A DNA stretch of 50,861 bases from an uncultured Actinomycetes bacterium (GTDB taxonomy: Bacteria > Actinomycetota > Actinomycetes > Nanopelagicales > Nanopelagicaceae). A program made the position numbers and the translations under genes. Shown one piece after another: positions 1-6,185 of this stretch. Position 1 is the stretch's first letter. Each line of letters opens with the position of its first letter. The DNA lies in contig CAIQNN010000052.1 of the NCBI GenBank assembly GCA_903873185.1, positions 1 to 50,861 on the forward strand, in the 5' to 3' direction. The notes under the pieces are model-generated. The model searched no databases and had not been told where the DNA came from. It saw only the letters and a program-made list of their open reading frames with translations.

Positions 1-78
1 AAATCGCAGTTCAAGCGAGTCCACGCCAACCGGCACCCGCACGGTGGAATTGAACAAGACGTGAGTAGATCTAAGTGA
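1..78 (+). other. left-edge sequence, possible 3' end of an unidentified gene
   Basis: Two plus-strand frames are open from the edge. One, starting at base 2, ends with a TGA at 62-64 and encodes a Ser/Thr-rich tail ending VELNKT. The other, starting at base 1, ends at 76-78 and encodes a His/Arg-rich tail. The first has the higher G+C at third positions, so it is the slightly better candidate for a real C-terminus. Too little is present to name a family, and no terminator is visible before the next gene. Confidence 0.3.
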
Positions 79-102
79 TTTTCTACTAAAGGGGTTTCAA
101 AA

Positions 103-273
103 ATGAATGAATCTGACTTGAAGCACGTCAATTTTGTGCTGCCTATCGCACCAGAGTCCTTCCAAGCGGTTTGCGGTTGCGGCTGGACTTCCACCATTAA
201 CTACTTTGAGCATGTAGACCTTCTGCGGGCCATGCACGCTCACGCCGTCGTGACTTTCCGTGCCTACGCCTAG
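103..273 (+). CDS. small Cys/His-rich protein, possible zinc-binding peptide (56 aa)
   Basis: An ATG frame of 56 codons is preceded by AAAGGGG about eight bases upstream, a usable ribosome site. The protein has a C-x-C-G-W motif at residues 24-28 and His residues at 37, 45 and 47, so one metal site of C-C-H-H type is conceivable. I do not recognise the family. It is the first of a series of very small plus-strand genes reaching 2255, several of which carry paired cysteines. The frame is short and could be chance, but the start signal and the ordered Cys/His spacing favour a real gene. Confidence 0.5.
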   Translation: MNESDLKHVNFVLPIAPESFQAVCGCGWTSTINYFEHVDLLRAMHAHAVVTFRAYA

Positions 274-372
274 GGCGTAACCAGGTCAAGAGGGGTCACT
301 ACGGCTCCCTTGCAAGGGAATTTAATGCGGCTTGCAATTGAATCTGCAACTGGGGCAAGAAAGGGGAAACAA

Positions 373-534
373 ATGGCTTTAAGCGAAAACGAAAGACGAT
401 CGTTCCTGGAACGGATGGGGGCCGTGACGGAGGCGCGGCTCGAGTCGGCAGGAATTCAAGAAATGGATGATTCGGAGCCGGAGAAAGTGTGGTCAGATGC
501 CGAAATCCAAATGGCTATCGAAATGGGCTTCTGA
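373..534 (+). CDS. small acidic hypothetical protein (53 aa)
   Basis: The ATG at 373 is chosen over an upstream in-frame TTG at 310 because AAGGGGAAAC sits just before it. The product is 53 residues, mostly helical in appearance, rich in Glu and Arg in the first half, and ends in WSDAEIQMAIEMGF. There are no cysteines, signal peptide or membrane segment. I do not recognise it. It lies 100 bases after the Cys/His-rich gene and about 70-100 bases before the TPR gene, so it may share a transcript with them. Confidence 0.5.
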   Translation: MALSENERRSFLERMGAVTEARLESAGIQEMDDSEPEKVWSDAEIQMAIEMGF

Positions 535-550
535 TCCCCCAGGGGCCGGA

Positions 551-604
551 ATGTCAGTGGCTAAATGTAGATTCGATTATGTAATCAGGAAGGGGAAGCG
601 ATAG
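551..604 (+). other. 17-codon reading frame ahead of the TPR gene
   Basis: An ATG at 551 follows AGGGGCCGGA and opens a 17-residue frame (basic C-terminus RKGKR) ending with TAG at 602-604. The stop overlaps the codon at 601 that a strong downstream Shine-Dalgarno points to as the TPR start. It may be a leader peptide coupled to the TPR gene, the displaced start of that gene after an indel, or chance. The function is unknown. Confidence 0.25.
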
Positions 605-630
605 ATAAAGAAGAAGACTCGATTGAGTCC

Positions 631-1503
631 TTGTGGGATCAACTTCCACAAACTGAAGGTGAAGAACGAGCACACGTTCTGTTGGAGCTTGCGCAAGATG
701 CAGTAAATCGAGATAACGGATCTCAAGCACTAGTTCTGGCCGAGGAAGCTCGCCGGATCTATCACCAAATGGGAGCACGGATACCCGGGGTCGAACACGC
801 CAGGGCCGTTTCGGGTATTGGAAATGCCCTCAATTGCCTCCATCGGTACATGGAAGCAGCTCAAGTGCTCGATGAAGCGATTTCCCTGCAAAATGAAAGT
901 AATTTTCAATACGTGTCCGACACACTTCGAGTCCAAGGCCATTGGTATTCGGAAGCTGGCAACTACGAGATGGCACTCGCCAGTTTCTTAGAAGCGGTTC
1001 GGATACTAGAGATAGATGGCAATGAGGAATTTCTTGCCATAGATCTCTACAACGCAGGAAGGTGCTACTTTCGCCTCAAGAAGTACGACCAGGCAATAAC
1101 AACTTTAAGCCAGGCTCGCGACATATTTCGAAGTCGCAGACAACTTTATGAAGCATCCTGGGTCTACCACCTCCTCGCAGAAACCTATATTGCAGGCGGA
1201 CAACCAGCAGCCGGTTTGGAAAATGCCGAAAGTTGTTACGCGATTGCTTCGATGAAGAAAGACAATCAGTACCTATGCAAGTCGGCATTGAGCAAGGCCA
1301 AGGCTCAGATGGCCCTGGGGAATTTTGACCAAGTAGGAGACGAGCTTTGCGAAGCTGACTACATCGCTTCCAGTTCAAATGACTGGGATCTGATGTTAGA
1401 TATTCAAAACGAATATCTCATGCTCTATCGAAACCTAAACCGATTCGAAGAAGCCAAGAAAGTCGAAGTTCAAATCGCAACTATCCGAGAAATTCTCGGA
1501 TAG
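631..1503 (+). CDS. TPR-repeat protein
   Basis: The protein is almost entirely tetratricopeptide-like helical hairpins: about seven repeats of 34-40 residues, with small residues (A, G) at the turn positions and aromatic pairs such as the Y-x-x-A-G-x-C-Y-F stretch near residue 145. TPR arrays bind partner proteins or peptides. No catalytic, DNA-binding or membrane domain is attached. The first standard start is TTG at 631, but the best ribosome site (AGGAAGGGG, 586-594) points to an ATA at 601, and residues encoded by 601-630 look like the beginning of the first helix. The true N-terminus may therefore be ten codons longer and use a rare start. Its neighbours are small zinc-ribbon proteins, possible partners by position only. 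Confidence 0.8.
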   Translation: MWDQLPQTEGEERAHVLLELAQDAVNRDNGSQALVLAEEARRIYHQMGARIPGVEHARAVSGIGNALNCLHRYMEAAQVLDEAISLQNESNFQYVSDTLRVQGHWYSEAGNYEMALASFLEAVRILEIDGNEEFLAIDLYNAGRCYFRLKKYDQAITTLSQARDIFRSRRQLYEASWVYHLLAETYIAGGQPAAGLENAESCYAIASMKKDNQYLCKSALSKAKAQMALGNFDQVGDELCEADYIASSSNDWDLMLDIQNEYLMLYRNLNRFEEAKKVEVQIATIREILG

Positions 1504-1540
1504 TTGGGCGAAACTCAAAATTATTCAACGAGGGAAAATC

Positions 1541-1657
1541 ATGGGAAATGTAGCCAACCATCAGTGCCCAATGTGTAGATCCATGGACATTGACCAGAAG
1601 TGGAATTTTGCAAATTGGTATTTCCAGTGCAACAAATGCGGCGAAAGGTGGAAATAA
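1541..1657 (+). CDS. 38-residue zinc-ribbon peptide
   Basis: A 38-codon ATG frame follows GAGGGAAAATC, a good ribosome site. It encodes a compact treble-clef/zinc-ribbon pattern: C-P-M-C at residues 9-12 and C-N-K-C at 30-33, separated by an aromatic-rich stretch and followed by G-E-R-W-K. The C-x2-C...C-x2-C-G layout is the classic four-cysteine zinc site, which makes chance unlikely despite the length. I do not know its role; such ribbons bind nucleic acid or protein. The next gene starts two bases after its stop, so the two are probably translationally coupled. Confidence 0.6.
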   Translation: MGNVANHQCPMCRSMDIDQKWNFANWYFQCNKCGERWK

Positions 1658-1658
1658 T

Positions 1659-1988
1659 TTGGCAGATATTGATGATGATCCCTCAAAAGAGATCATTCAC
1701 TTTCAGGATGGAAAGTTTGATAGTTACAAATTAACCTTTAGCGAATCGAGCATAGAACTTGAGTGCTACCTACTTGGCAGCCCCGCCGGTGGGCCAGGAA
1801 CCGAATGCACTCATTCCATAATTGGCTCAGTCTCGTCATTCTTGGCGATTGCGGGCTTCACTTCCATCGAAGATTTGGCCGCAACCGCGAAGCAGAGTCA
1901 AAGTGAGACTTGGTCGCGACTCCACACTTTGATTCAGCAAAACCAAACCGATGGGTGGATCTGGAATGAAACCAACTGGAATGAATAG
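1659..1988 (+). CDS. hypothetical protein (109 aa)
   Basis: The TTG at 1659 is taken as the start because AAAGGTGG lies seven bases before it and the preceding zinc-ribbon gene ends at 1657. The same frame stays open upstream but would overlap the zinc-ribbon gene. The product has an acidic N-terminus, a beta-rich middle (F-D-S-Y-K-L-T-F...) and a helical C-terminus ending with several Trp and Asn residues. Two cysteines are present but not in a ribbon pattern. I do not recognise the family. The stop is followed after nine bases by the next gene, indicating a shared transcript with both neighbours. Confidence 0.6.
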   Translation: MADIDDDPSKEIIHFQDGKFDSYKLTFSESSIELECYLLGSPAGGPGTECTHSIIGSVSSFLAIAGFTSIEDLAATAKQSQSETWSRLHTLIQQNQTDGWIWNETNWNE

Positions 1989-1997
1989 GGAGGCGTC

Positions 1998-2255
1998 ATG
2001 ATTCGACTAACTGAAAAGGCTATGAAAACTCGAAGGTGTCCCGGCTGTGGAGAGCGCGGGAAACTTCGTGACATCGTGTATGGCTTACCCGCGGGACCTC
2101 CCGACGAGGATGTCTACGTTTTAGGGGGTTGTGGCGTCTTGGGAAACGATCCCAACGTGCGATGTATTGCCTGTCGTTGGGAAGGGTGGAGGGAAAACTT
2201 TCCAAGTGTAAAAGAGGTCGCGGAAGGTATTTGGATTACTCCTATAATAAATTAG
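1998..2255 (+). CDS. zinc-ribbon protein (85 aa)
   Basis: The ATG at 1998 has an excellent ribosome site (AGGGAGG, spacing about five); an internal ATG at 2022 is less well placed. The protein has C14-x2-C17 and C56-x2-C59, a four-cysteine zinc ribbon, plus a lone C45. Between them lies I-V-Y-G-L-P and a G-G-C-x5-G-N-D-P stretch, a combination I recall from small uncharacterised actinobacterial proteins. No function is known to me. It ends the plus-strand series of small genes. Confidence 0.75.
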   Translation: MIRLTEKAMKTRRCPGCGERGKLRDIVYGLPAGPPDEDVYVLGGCGVLGNDPNVRCIACRWEGWRENFPSVKEVAEGIWITPIIN

Positions 2256-2346
2256 TTTTCAGATCCCGTACTTATCCTTCACCTTCTAAGCCATTTCTTC
2301 ATGGCCATAAACGGTGCGAAACGGGATCCAGTCTTCCGCTATGAAT

Positions 2347-2616
2347 TCACTCTTTTTCTTTAAGTTCTAGGGAAACACAAATCTCTACAAGACTCCTAAT
2401 GATTTGATGCGGGACGCCACCACCCATGTTCGTGCGTAAGGCGCAATCCAAATCTTCAGCGTTTTTGAATTCCGTACCCCAAATGAAAGAGATTCTTCCT
2501 TTTGGTCCATAGGCATCTTCTGGGGTGAGACGATTTGAAATTGCGTACGACCAGGATTTCCACGCATCACTTTCTTGGAGCAGAGAAAGAGCTTCATGCG
2601 TAACGTGAAGTGTCAT
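2347..2616 (-). CDS. hypothetical protein (89 aa)
   Basis: The ATG at 2616 is preferred because AAGGAAGG stands five to eight bases upstream; an upstream in-frame GTG at 2652 has no well-spaced ribosome site. The protein is soluble, with a helical N-terminus (residues 1-25), a Gly/Pro-containing centre and a charged Glu/Lys-rich end. There are no membrane segments and no recognisable motif. It faces the small-gene series convergently with about 90 bases between the ends, a stretch in which I see no clear terminator. Function unknown. Confidence 0.6.
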   Translation of the reverse strand: MTLHVTHEALSLLQESDAWKSWSYAISNRLTPEDAYGPKGRISFIWGTEFKNAEDLDCALRTNMGGGVPHQIIRSLVEICVSLELKEKE

Positions 2617-2676
2617 TGCGTGCCTTCCTTGGGCTTGGCCCAAATATTCCACTCCTACTAGCGAGTTACAAGATCC

Positions 2677-3099
2677 CTACTGCAATACCCACTTGTCCGA
2701 GTTCCTTTTTAATAGCGGCAGAAACTTGCCATTGCTGGTCGCAATGTTGAGCGCACTCATCACGTATTCACTCTTGATCGGTTTGGCTGCGCCTAACGTC
2801 AACTTCACGCTAACGGAAGCGACTTTGCCTGCAGCACAGTTTGGGGTGCAGTTATTGGCCGAATAAATGCCCGTTCCAATAGCGCCAGCCTTCGTCCATT
2901 TGCTCCACTTGATGTGGTTTACGTTGACTCCAAAGTCAGCGCAATAAATCGTCAGCGTGTCTGGTTTGACCGAATGAGTGCCGCAATCCAGAACTACGAC
3001 TTGAGCCGGAGCAGGATAACTAGTCGCAACCGCCGCTGTGGCTACCCCAATTGAAGAGATCACAATTGCGGCGAGGAGCGGTTTCTTGGGAAGCTTCAT
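2677..3099 (-). CDS. secreted four-cysteine protein (140 aa)
   Basis: Starting at the ATG at 3099, residues 1-28 form a signal peptide (KLPKK, a hydrophobic stretch, then an Ala-rich cleavage region). The mature part has four cysteines at about 39, 53, 84 and 88, probably two disulfides, and the pattern C-G...P-D-x-L...C-A-D...W-x-x-W...C-x-P-x-C-A-x-G. I recall this arrangement from uncharacterised secreted actinobacterial proteins. An upstream GTG at 3147 would put 16 residues before the signal and overlap the direct repeat, so it is not used. A possible -10 (TTATAC) lies about 14 bases before the ATG. The gene is divergent from the phosphoesterase-like gene. Role unknown. Confidence 0.75.
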   Translation of the reverse strand: MKLPKKPLLAAIVISSIGVATAAVATSYPAPAQVVVLDCGTHSVKPDTLTIYCADFGVNVNHIKWSKWTKAGAIGTGIYSANNCTPNCAAGKVASVSVKLTLGAAKPIKSEYVMSALNIATSNGKFLPLLKRNSDKWVLQ

Positions 3100-3120
3100 G
3101 GGCTCAGTCTGGCGTATAAG

Positions 3121-3151
3121 TTGTGACCCAGATTTCAGGGCAACCACTTAC
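3121..3151. repeat. 31-bp direct repeat, copy 1
   Basis: This segment recurs at 4452-4482 in the same orientation with 29 of 31 bases identical. The shared core includes CCAGATTTCAGGGCAACCAC. Copy 1 sits between the divergent starts of the secreted four-cysteine gene and the phosphoesterase-like gene. Confidence 0.85.
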
Positions 3152-4367
3152 TTTTGGGTGGGGCCGGAAGAATCGAAATTTCTCATCCCATTTGTACCTT
3201 TACTTTGTTCTCCGCCAGTTAACCCACAACCGACTCTCAGGTAACTCGGAATTCACTTTCTTTGATGACAATTCCACCATTACTAAATTCATCAGCAAGA
3301 AATCTATCTTTCGCACGCTATTGGTTGCGACCGTCCTTGTGGCTGTCGGAGCAATCGCTTCTGTAAATGCAGGAGCCGCGGGAAGCAACTTCCCAGTTAA
3401 GTTTTCGTTGGCTCTCATTGGCGATATGCCTTATGACGCCAAGGGCCAAGCACAGACCCCCGCAGTGATCGATGAGATCAACGCCTCGAAGGTTGCCTTC
3501 ACTCTGTTCTCCGGTGACACAATGTCTGGCAAGGGCGATAAGTGCGACGATGCTGCTTACAAGCGCATCAAGACCGATTTCTTTGACAAGTTTGCTAAGC
3601 CAATTGTTTACACCATCGGTGATAACGAGTGGACCGACTGCGACCGCGCAGTTAAGGGTGGTTATGACCCACTAGATCGCCTCTCTTTAGTTCGCAAGAC
3701 TTACTTCGGCGATGCCAAGACCGGTTACATCTCACTTGGACAAAGCACATTGCCAGTGACGATTCAACACGATCCGGTTTACCCAGAAATGCAGATGTTT
3801 GCTTGGAAGGGCATTACCTTCATCGTTCCGCATGTACCAGGTTCAGCAGATAACGCTGCGGTAGATGCCACCAAGTGGAAGACCTATAACGACAAGGCCA
3901 CCGATGGTGACAACACTGAGTACACCGCTCGCGATGCCGCAGACGTGGCATGGATTAACAAGGGCTTTGCTTTGGCAAAGACCAATGGTTCGGTTGGAGT
4001 AATCGTTTTGATCCAGGCCAATATGGACTGGGAAGGTTACCTCCGCGACCAAGCCGCACCTAACAACGAATTCACCGCGGCTTTTGCCAACGTCAAGCAA
4101 GCACTTTTGACCAACACCATTGCTTTCAAGAAGCCAGTGCTTCTTCAGAATGGTGATGAGCACTGGTACCAAGTCGATATGCCAATGAACGAAACAGCTG
4201 GCAAGTTGATTGAGAAGGACAAGGGCTCATTGGTGGAGAACTTCACTCGCGTCCAGACCTTCGGTTCCGGTTTCAATCACTGGGTGGAATTGAAGATCGA
4301 TCCACGCACTCCAGGGTTGTGGACCTTCGTTCCACACATTGTGGCTGCAAACGTTGCAGTTCACTAA
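3123..4367 (+). CDS. secreted metallophosphoesterase-like protein
   Basis: A signal peptide or signal anchor (hydrophobic stretch encoded near 3325-3375, followed by N-A-G-A-A) precedes a calcineurin-like phosphoesterase core. Visible motifs are L-I-G-D-M-P-Y near the start of the domain, F-S-G-D-T about 30 residues on, G-D-N-E-W-T-D-C after that, and a later G-D-E-H-W. These match the D, GD and GDN(E) metal-site motifs of the superfamily. The product is probably exported; the substrate is not predictable. The start is unresolved: the frame is open from a GTG at 3123 inside the direct repeat, but that adds about 60 residues before the signal. Better-placed candidates are non-standard (ATT at 3279) or lack a ribosome site (TTG at 3327). 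An ATG at 3265 is one base out of frame, so an indel is possible. A hairpin terminator follows. Confidence 0.75.
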   Translation: MTQISGQPLTFGWGRKNRNFSSHLYLYFVLRQLTHNRLSGNSEFTFFDDNSTITKFISKKSIFRTLLVATVLVAVGAIASVNAGAAGSNFPVKFSLALIGDMPYDAKGQAQTPAVIDEINASKVAFTLFSGDTMSGKGDKCDDAAYKRIKTDFFDKFAKPIVYTIGDNEWTDCDRAVKGGYDPLDRLSLVRKTYFGDAKTGYISLGQSTLPVTIQHDPVYPEMQMFAWKGITFIVPHVPGSADNAAVDATKWKTYNDKATDGDNTEYTARDAADVAWINKGFALAKTNGSVGVIVLIQANMDWEGYLRDQAAPNNEFTAAFANVKQALLTNTIAFKKPVLLQNGDEHWYQVDMPMNETAGKLIEKDKGSLVENFTRVQTFGSGFNHWVELKIDPRTPGLWTFVPHIVAANVAVH

Positions 4368-4404
4368 GTATTTCGTGGCCTAACCCGGACAGAGAAGCTA
4401 GAAG

Positions 4405-4438
4405 GAAAACCCTGCCATCGAGGGGTGGCGGGGTTTTC
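4405..4438 (+). terminator. intrinsic terminator of the phosphoesterase-like gene
   Basis: GAAAACCCTGCCA pairs with TGGCGGGGTTTTC across an eight-base loop, giving a 13-bp stem with one G-U pair. The right arm ends in a T run. It lies 38 bases after the stop of the phosphoesterase-like gene. Confidence 0.8.
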
Positions 4439-4451
4439 TGCTGCCTTGGTT

Positions 4452-4482
4452 TTGTGATCCAGATTTCAGGGCAACCACTCAC
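4452..4482. repeat. 31-bp direct repeat, copy 2
   Basis: This is the second copy of the segment at 3121-3151, with two mismatches, 1331 bp downstream in the same orientation. It lies just after the terminator and 82 bases before the CoA-transferase start, so the pair brackets the phosphoesterase-like gene and its terminator. Confidence 0.85.
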
Positions 4483-4552
4483 ATTGACTACGGCTGAGAA
4501 GAAATAATACCGATTTATCCTATTTTTCGATTAGAGCGTGCTTGTCCCACAC

Positions 4553-4564
4553 GATAATTAGCGC
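4553..4564 (+). promoter_or_regulatory. possible -10 element for a leaderless CoA-transferase mRNA
   Basis: GATAAT at 4553-4558 is six bases before the GTG start at 4565, and no Shine-Dalgarno is present. A -10 this close would start transcription at or beside the start codon, as in the leaderless mRNAs common in actinobacteria. No convincing -35 is seen. Confidence 0.35.
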
Positions 4565-5794
4565 GTGAAGATAATCGATATTGATCAGCTAAAGAAGGTC
4601 CTGCTGGCGCTGCCAGATAATCCCCGCATTGTGGTCTCGGGCAACTTCGCTCCCCCAATGACCTTGTTGGGTGTGCTGGATTCGGTGCTGCCGCAGTATC
4701 GGTTGCATATGTTGAATGCCCAGCCCGGGATACCAGATCGTGAGGGCGTGACCCATGAGACTGCTTTTGTGGGTGCGGGAATGCGAAAGTCCACGAGGTT
4801 GGATTATGTGCCATCAAGGTTGAGTTTGTTGCCGGTGTTGCTGCGCGATCATCTGCGCCCAGATTTAGTTTTGTTACATACCTCGACGCCGCGGTTTGAT
4901 ACCGTCTCGTTGGGTATTGAAGTCAATATTTTGCCGGCTGCGATTGAAGCGGTGCGGGCTTACGGTGGCGTGGTGATTGCGCAGGCGAATGCGCAGATGC
5001 CTTACACCTATGGGGATTCGCAGATTTATGAGAACGAGATCGACTATATGGTCGAGGTCGATGAGGAACTGAAGATTCATACGCCGGGTGAGTTGTCGGA
5101 TAATTCGCGGGCGATTGGGGAACGGATTGCAGCGTTGGTTTCGGATAACTCCACGTTGCAATTGGGAATTGGCGCGGTGCCGGATGCAGTATTGGAACTG
5201 ATGAAGCAACGAAAGGGTCTGCGGGTTTGGACCGAGATGTTTAGCGATGGCGTGTTGGAGTTAGAGCGGTTGGGTGCGTTGGATGGGGATGTGCCGATAA
5301 CGGCCTCGTTCATTTTTGGGACGCGCGAACTCTATGACTGGCTGCATTTAAACCGTCGGGTGCGAATGCTGCGGACCGAGAAGACCAATGATCCATCGCA
5401 GATTGCGCGCCAGGCGCGGATGACTTCGATCAATGCCTGTTTGCAGGTTGACTTGTTTGATCAGGCTAATGCTTCAAGAGTGCGGGGCAAGATTTACTCG
5501 GGCTTTGGTGGGTCTACTGACTTTATCGTGGGCGCGCTGCATAGCCGGGGCGGGCAATCCTTTATGGCGTTGCCGTCATGGCATGCGAAGACCAATACGT
5601 CAACGATCATTCCAAAGATCACCGAGGCTGTGACTTCGTTCCAGCATTCTTATGTGGTCACCGAGAATGGCGTGGCACCGTGCTTTGGGCGATCAGAGTT
5701 TGAGCAGGCGGCGAACTTGATTCAGAAGGCGGCGCATCCAGATGCGCGGGAAGAGCTTTGGGATGCAGCTTTTAAGATGGGGTTGGCACTTTAA
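4565..5794 (+). CDS. acetyl-CoA hydrolase/CoA-transferase family protein
   Basis: This 409-residue protein has the features of the acetyl-CoA hydrolase/4-hydroxybutyrate CoA-transferase family: G-I-G-A-V-P-D-A at 201-208, the T-E-M-F-S-D-G stretch at 223-229 that supplies the catalytic Glu (E224) forming the glutamyl-CoA thioester, and the C-terminal G-F-G-G-S-T-D-F block. Such enzymes move CoA between short-chain acids or hydrolyse acyl-CoA; the substrate cannot be read from sequence. It is soluble, near the family's usual length, and stands alone. The GTG start lacks a ribosome site and may be leaderless. The last four bases (TTAA) are shared with the stop of the convergent CsoR-like gene. 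Confidence 0.85.
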   Translation: MKIIDIDQLKKVLLALPDNPRIVVSGNFAPPMTLLGVLDSVLPQYRLHMLNAQPGIPDREGVTHETAFVGAGMRKSTRLDYVPSRLSLLPVLLRDHLRPDLVLLHTSTPRFDTVSLGIEVNILPAAIEAVRAYGGVVIAQANAQMPYTYGDSQIYENEIDYMVEVDEELKIHTPGELSDNSRAIGERIAALVSDNSTLQLGIGAVPDAVLELMKQRKGLRVWTEMFSDGVLELERLGALDGDVPITASFIFGTRELYDWLHLNRRVRMLRTEKTNDPSQIARQARMTSINACLQVDLFDQANASRVRGKIYSGFGGSTDFIVGALHSRGGQSFMALPSWHAKTNTSTIIPKITEAVTSFQHSYVVTENGVAPCFGRSEFEQAANLIQKAAHPDAREELWDAAFKMGLAL

Positions 5795-6096
5795 CCAACG
5801 CCGTGGAGTGAAGCAATGCATTCGGTCAGGTCGTCTTTGATCTCGCTGCTGAGCGGACAACTCTTGATTGGGCAATTGTTGGTCTTGGTTTGTACTAAGG
5901 AACTCACGGCAACATTGAAGGCCATAGTTGTGGATTGAAGTTGCGCCATTAAATCTTGGCAGCTCACGCCCTCTTCTAAGAGCGAGACAATCTCTTGTAA
6001 TTGCGCGATGGAACGTTGAAAACGAAGGACGACTAGATCTTTATCCTCGCCTAATGGAGCACCCATACTGAATGCTGGAGAGCACTTTTGTGCCAT
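5791..6096 (-). CDS. CsoR/RcnR-family metal- or sulfur-sensing repressor
   Basis: The three-helix DUF156/CsoR fold is recognisable: L-R-F-Q-R-S-I-A-Q-L-Q-E-I-V-S-L-L-E-E-G, then S-C46-Q-D-L-M-A-Q-L-Q, then a helix ending in C75. In copper sensors the ligands are C, then H and C spaced H-x3-C in the second helix. Here the His position is Lys71, so copper binding as in CsoR is unlikely; two conserved Cys without the His is closer to the persulfide sensor CstR. Extra cysteines occur at 5 and 80. The start has a good GGAGG site. No efflux pump or sulfur gene is adjacent, so the target is probably elsewhere. It ends on the shared TTAA with the CoA-transferase gene. Confidence 0.75.
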   Translation of the reverse strand: MAQKCSPAFSMGAPLGEDKDLVVLRFQRSIAQLQEIVSLLEEGVSCQDLMAQLQSTTMAFNVAVSSLVQTKTNNCPIKSCPLSSEIKDDLTECIASLHGVG

Positions 6097-6185
6097 GGGG
6101 CCTCCAACGGATAGGGGAATCGCTTAGTTGAATTTTAAAGCAACCTCGCATGAAAGTCGCCTCACAATCACGATTTCATCACGTT

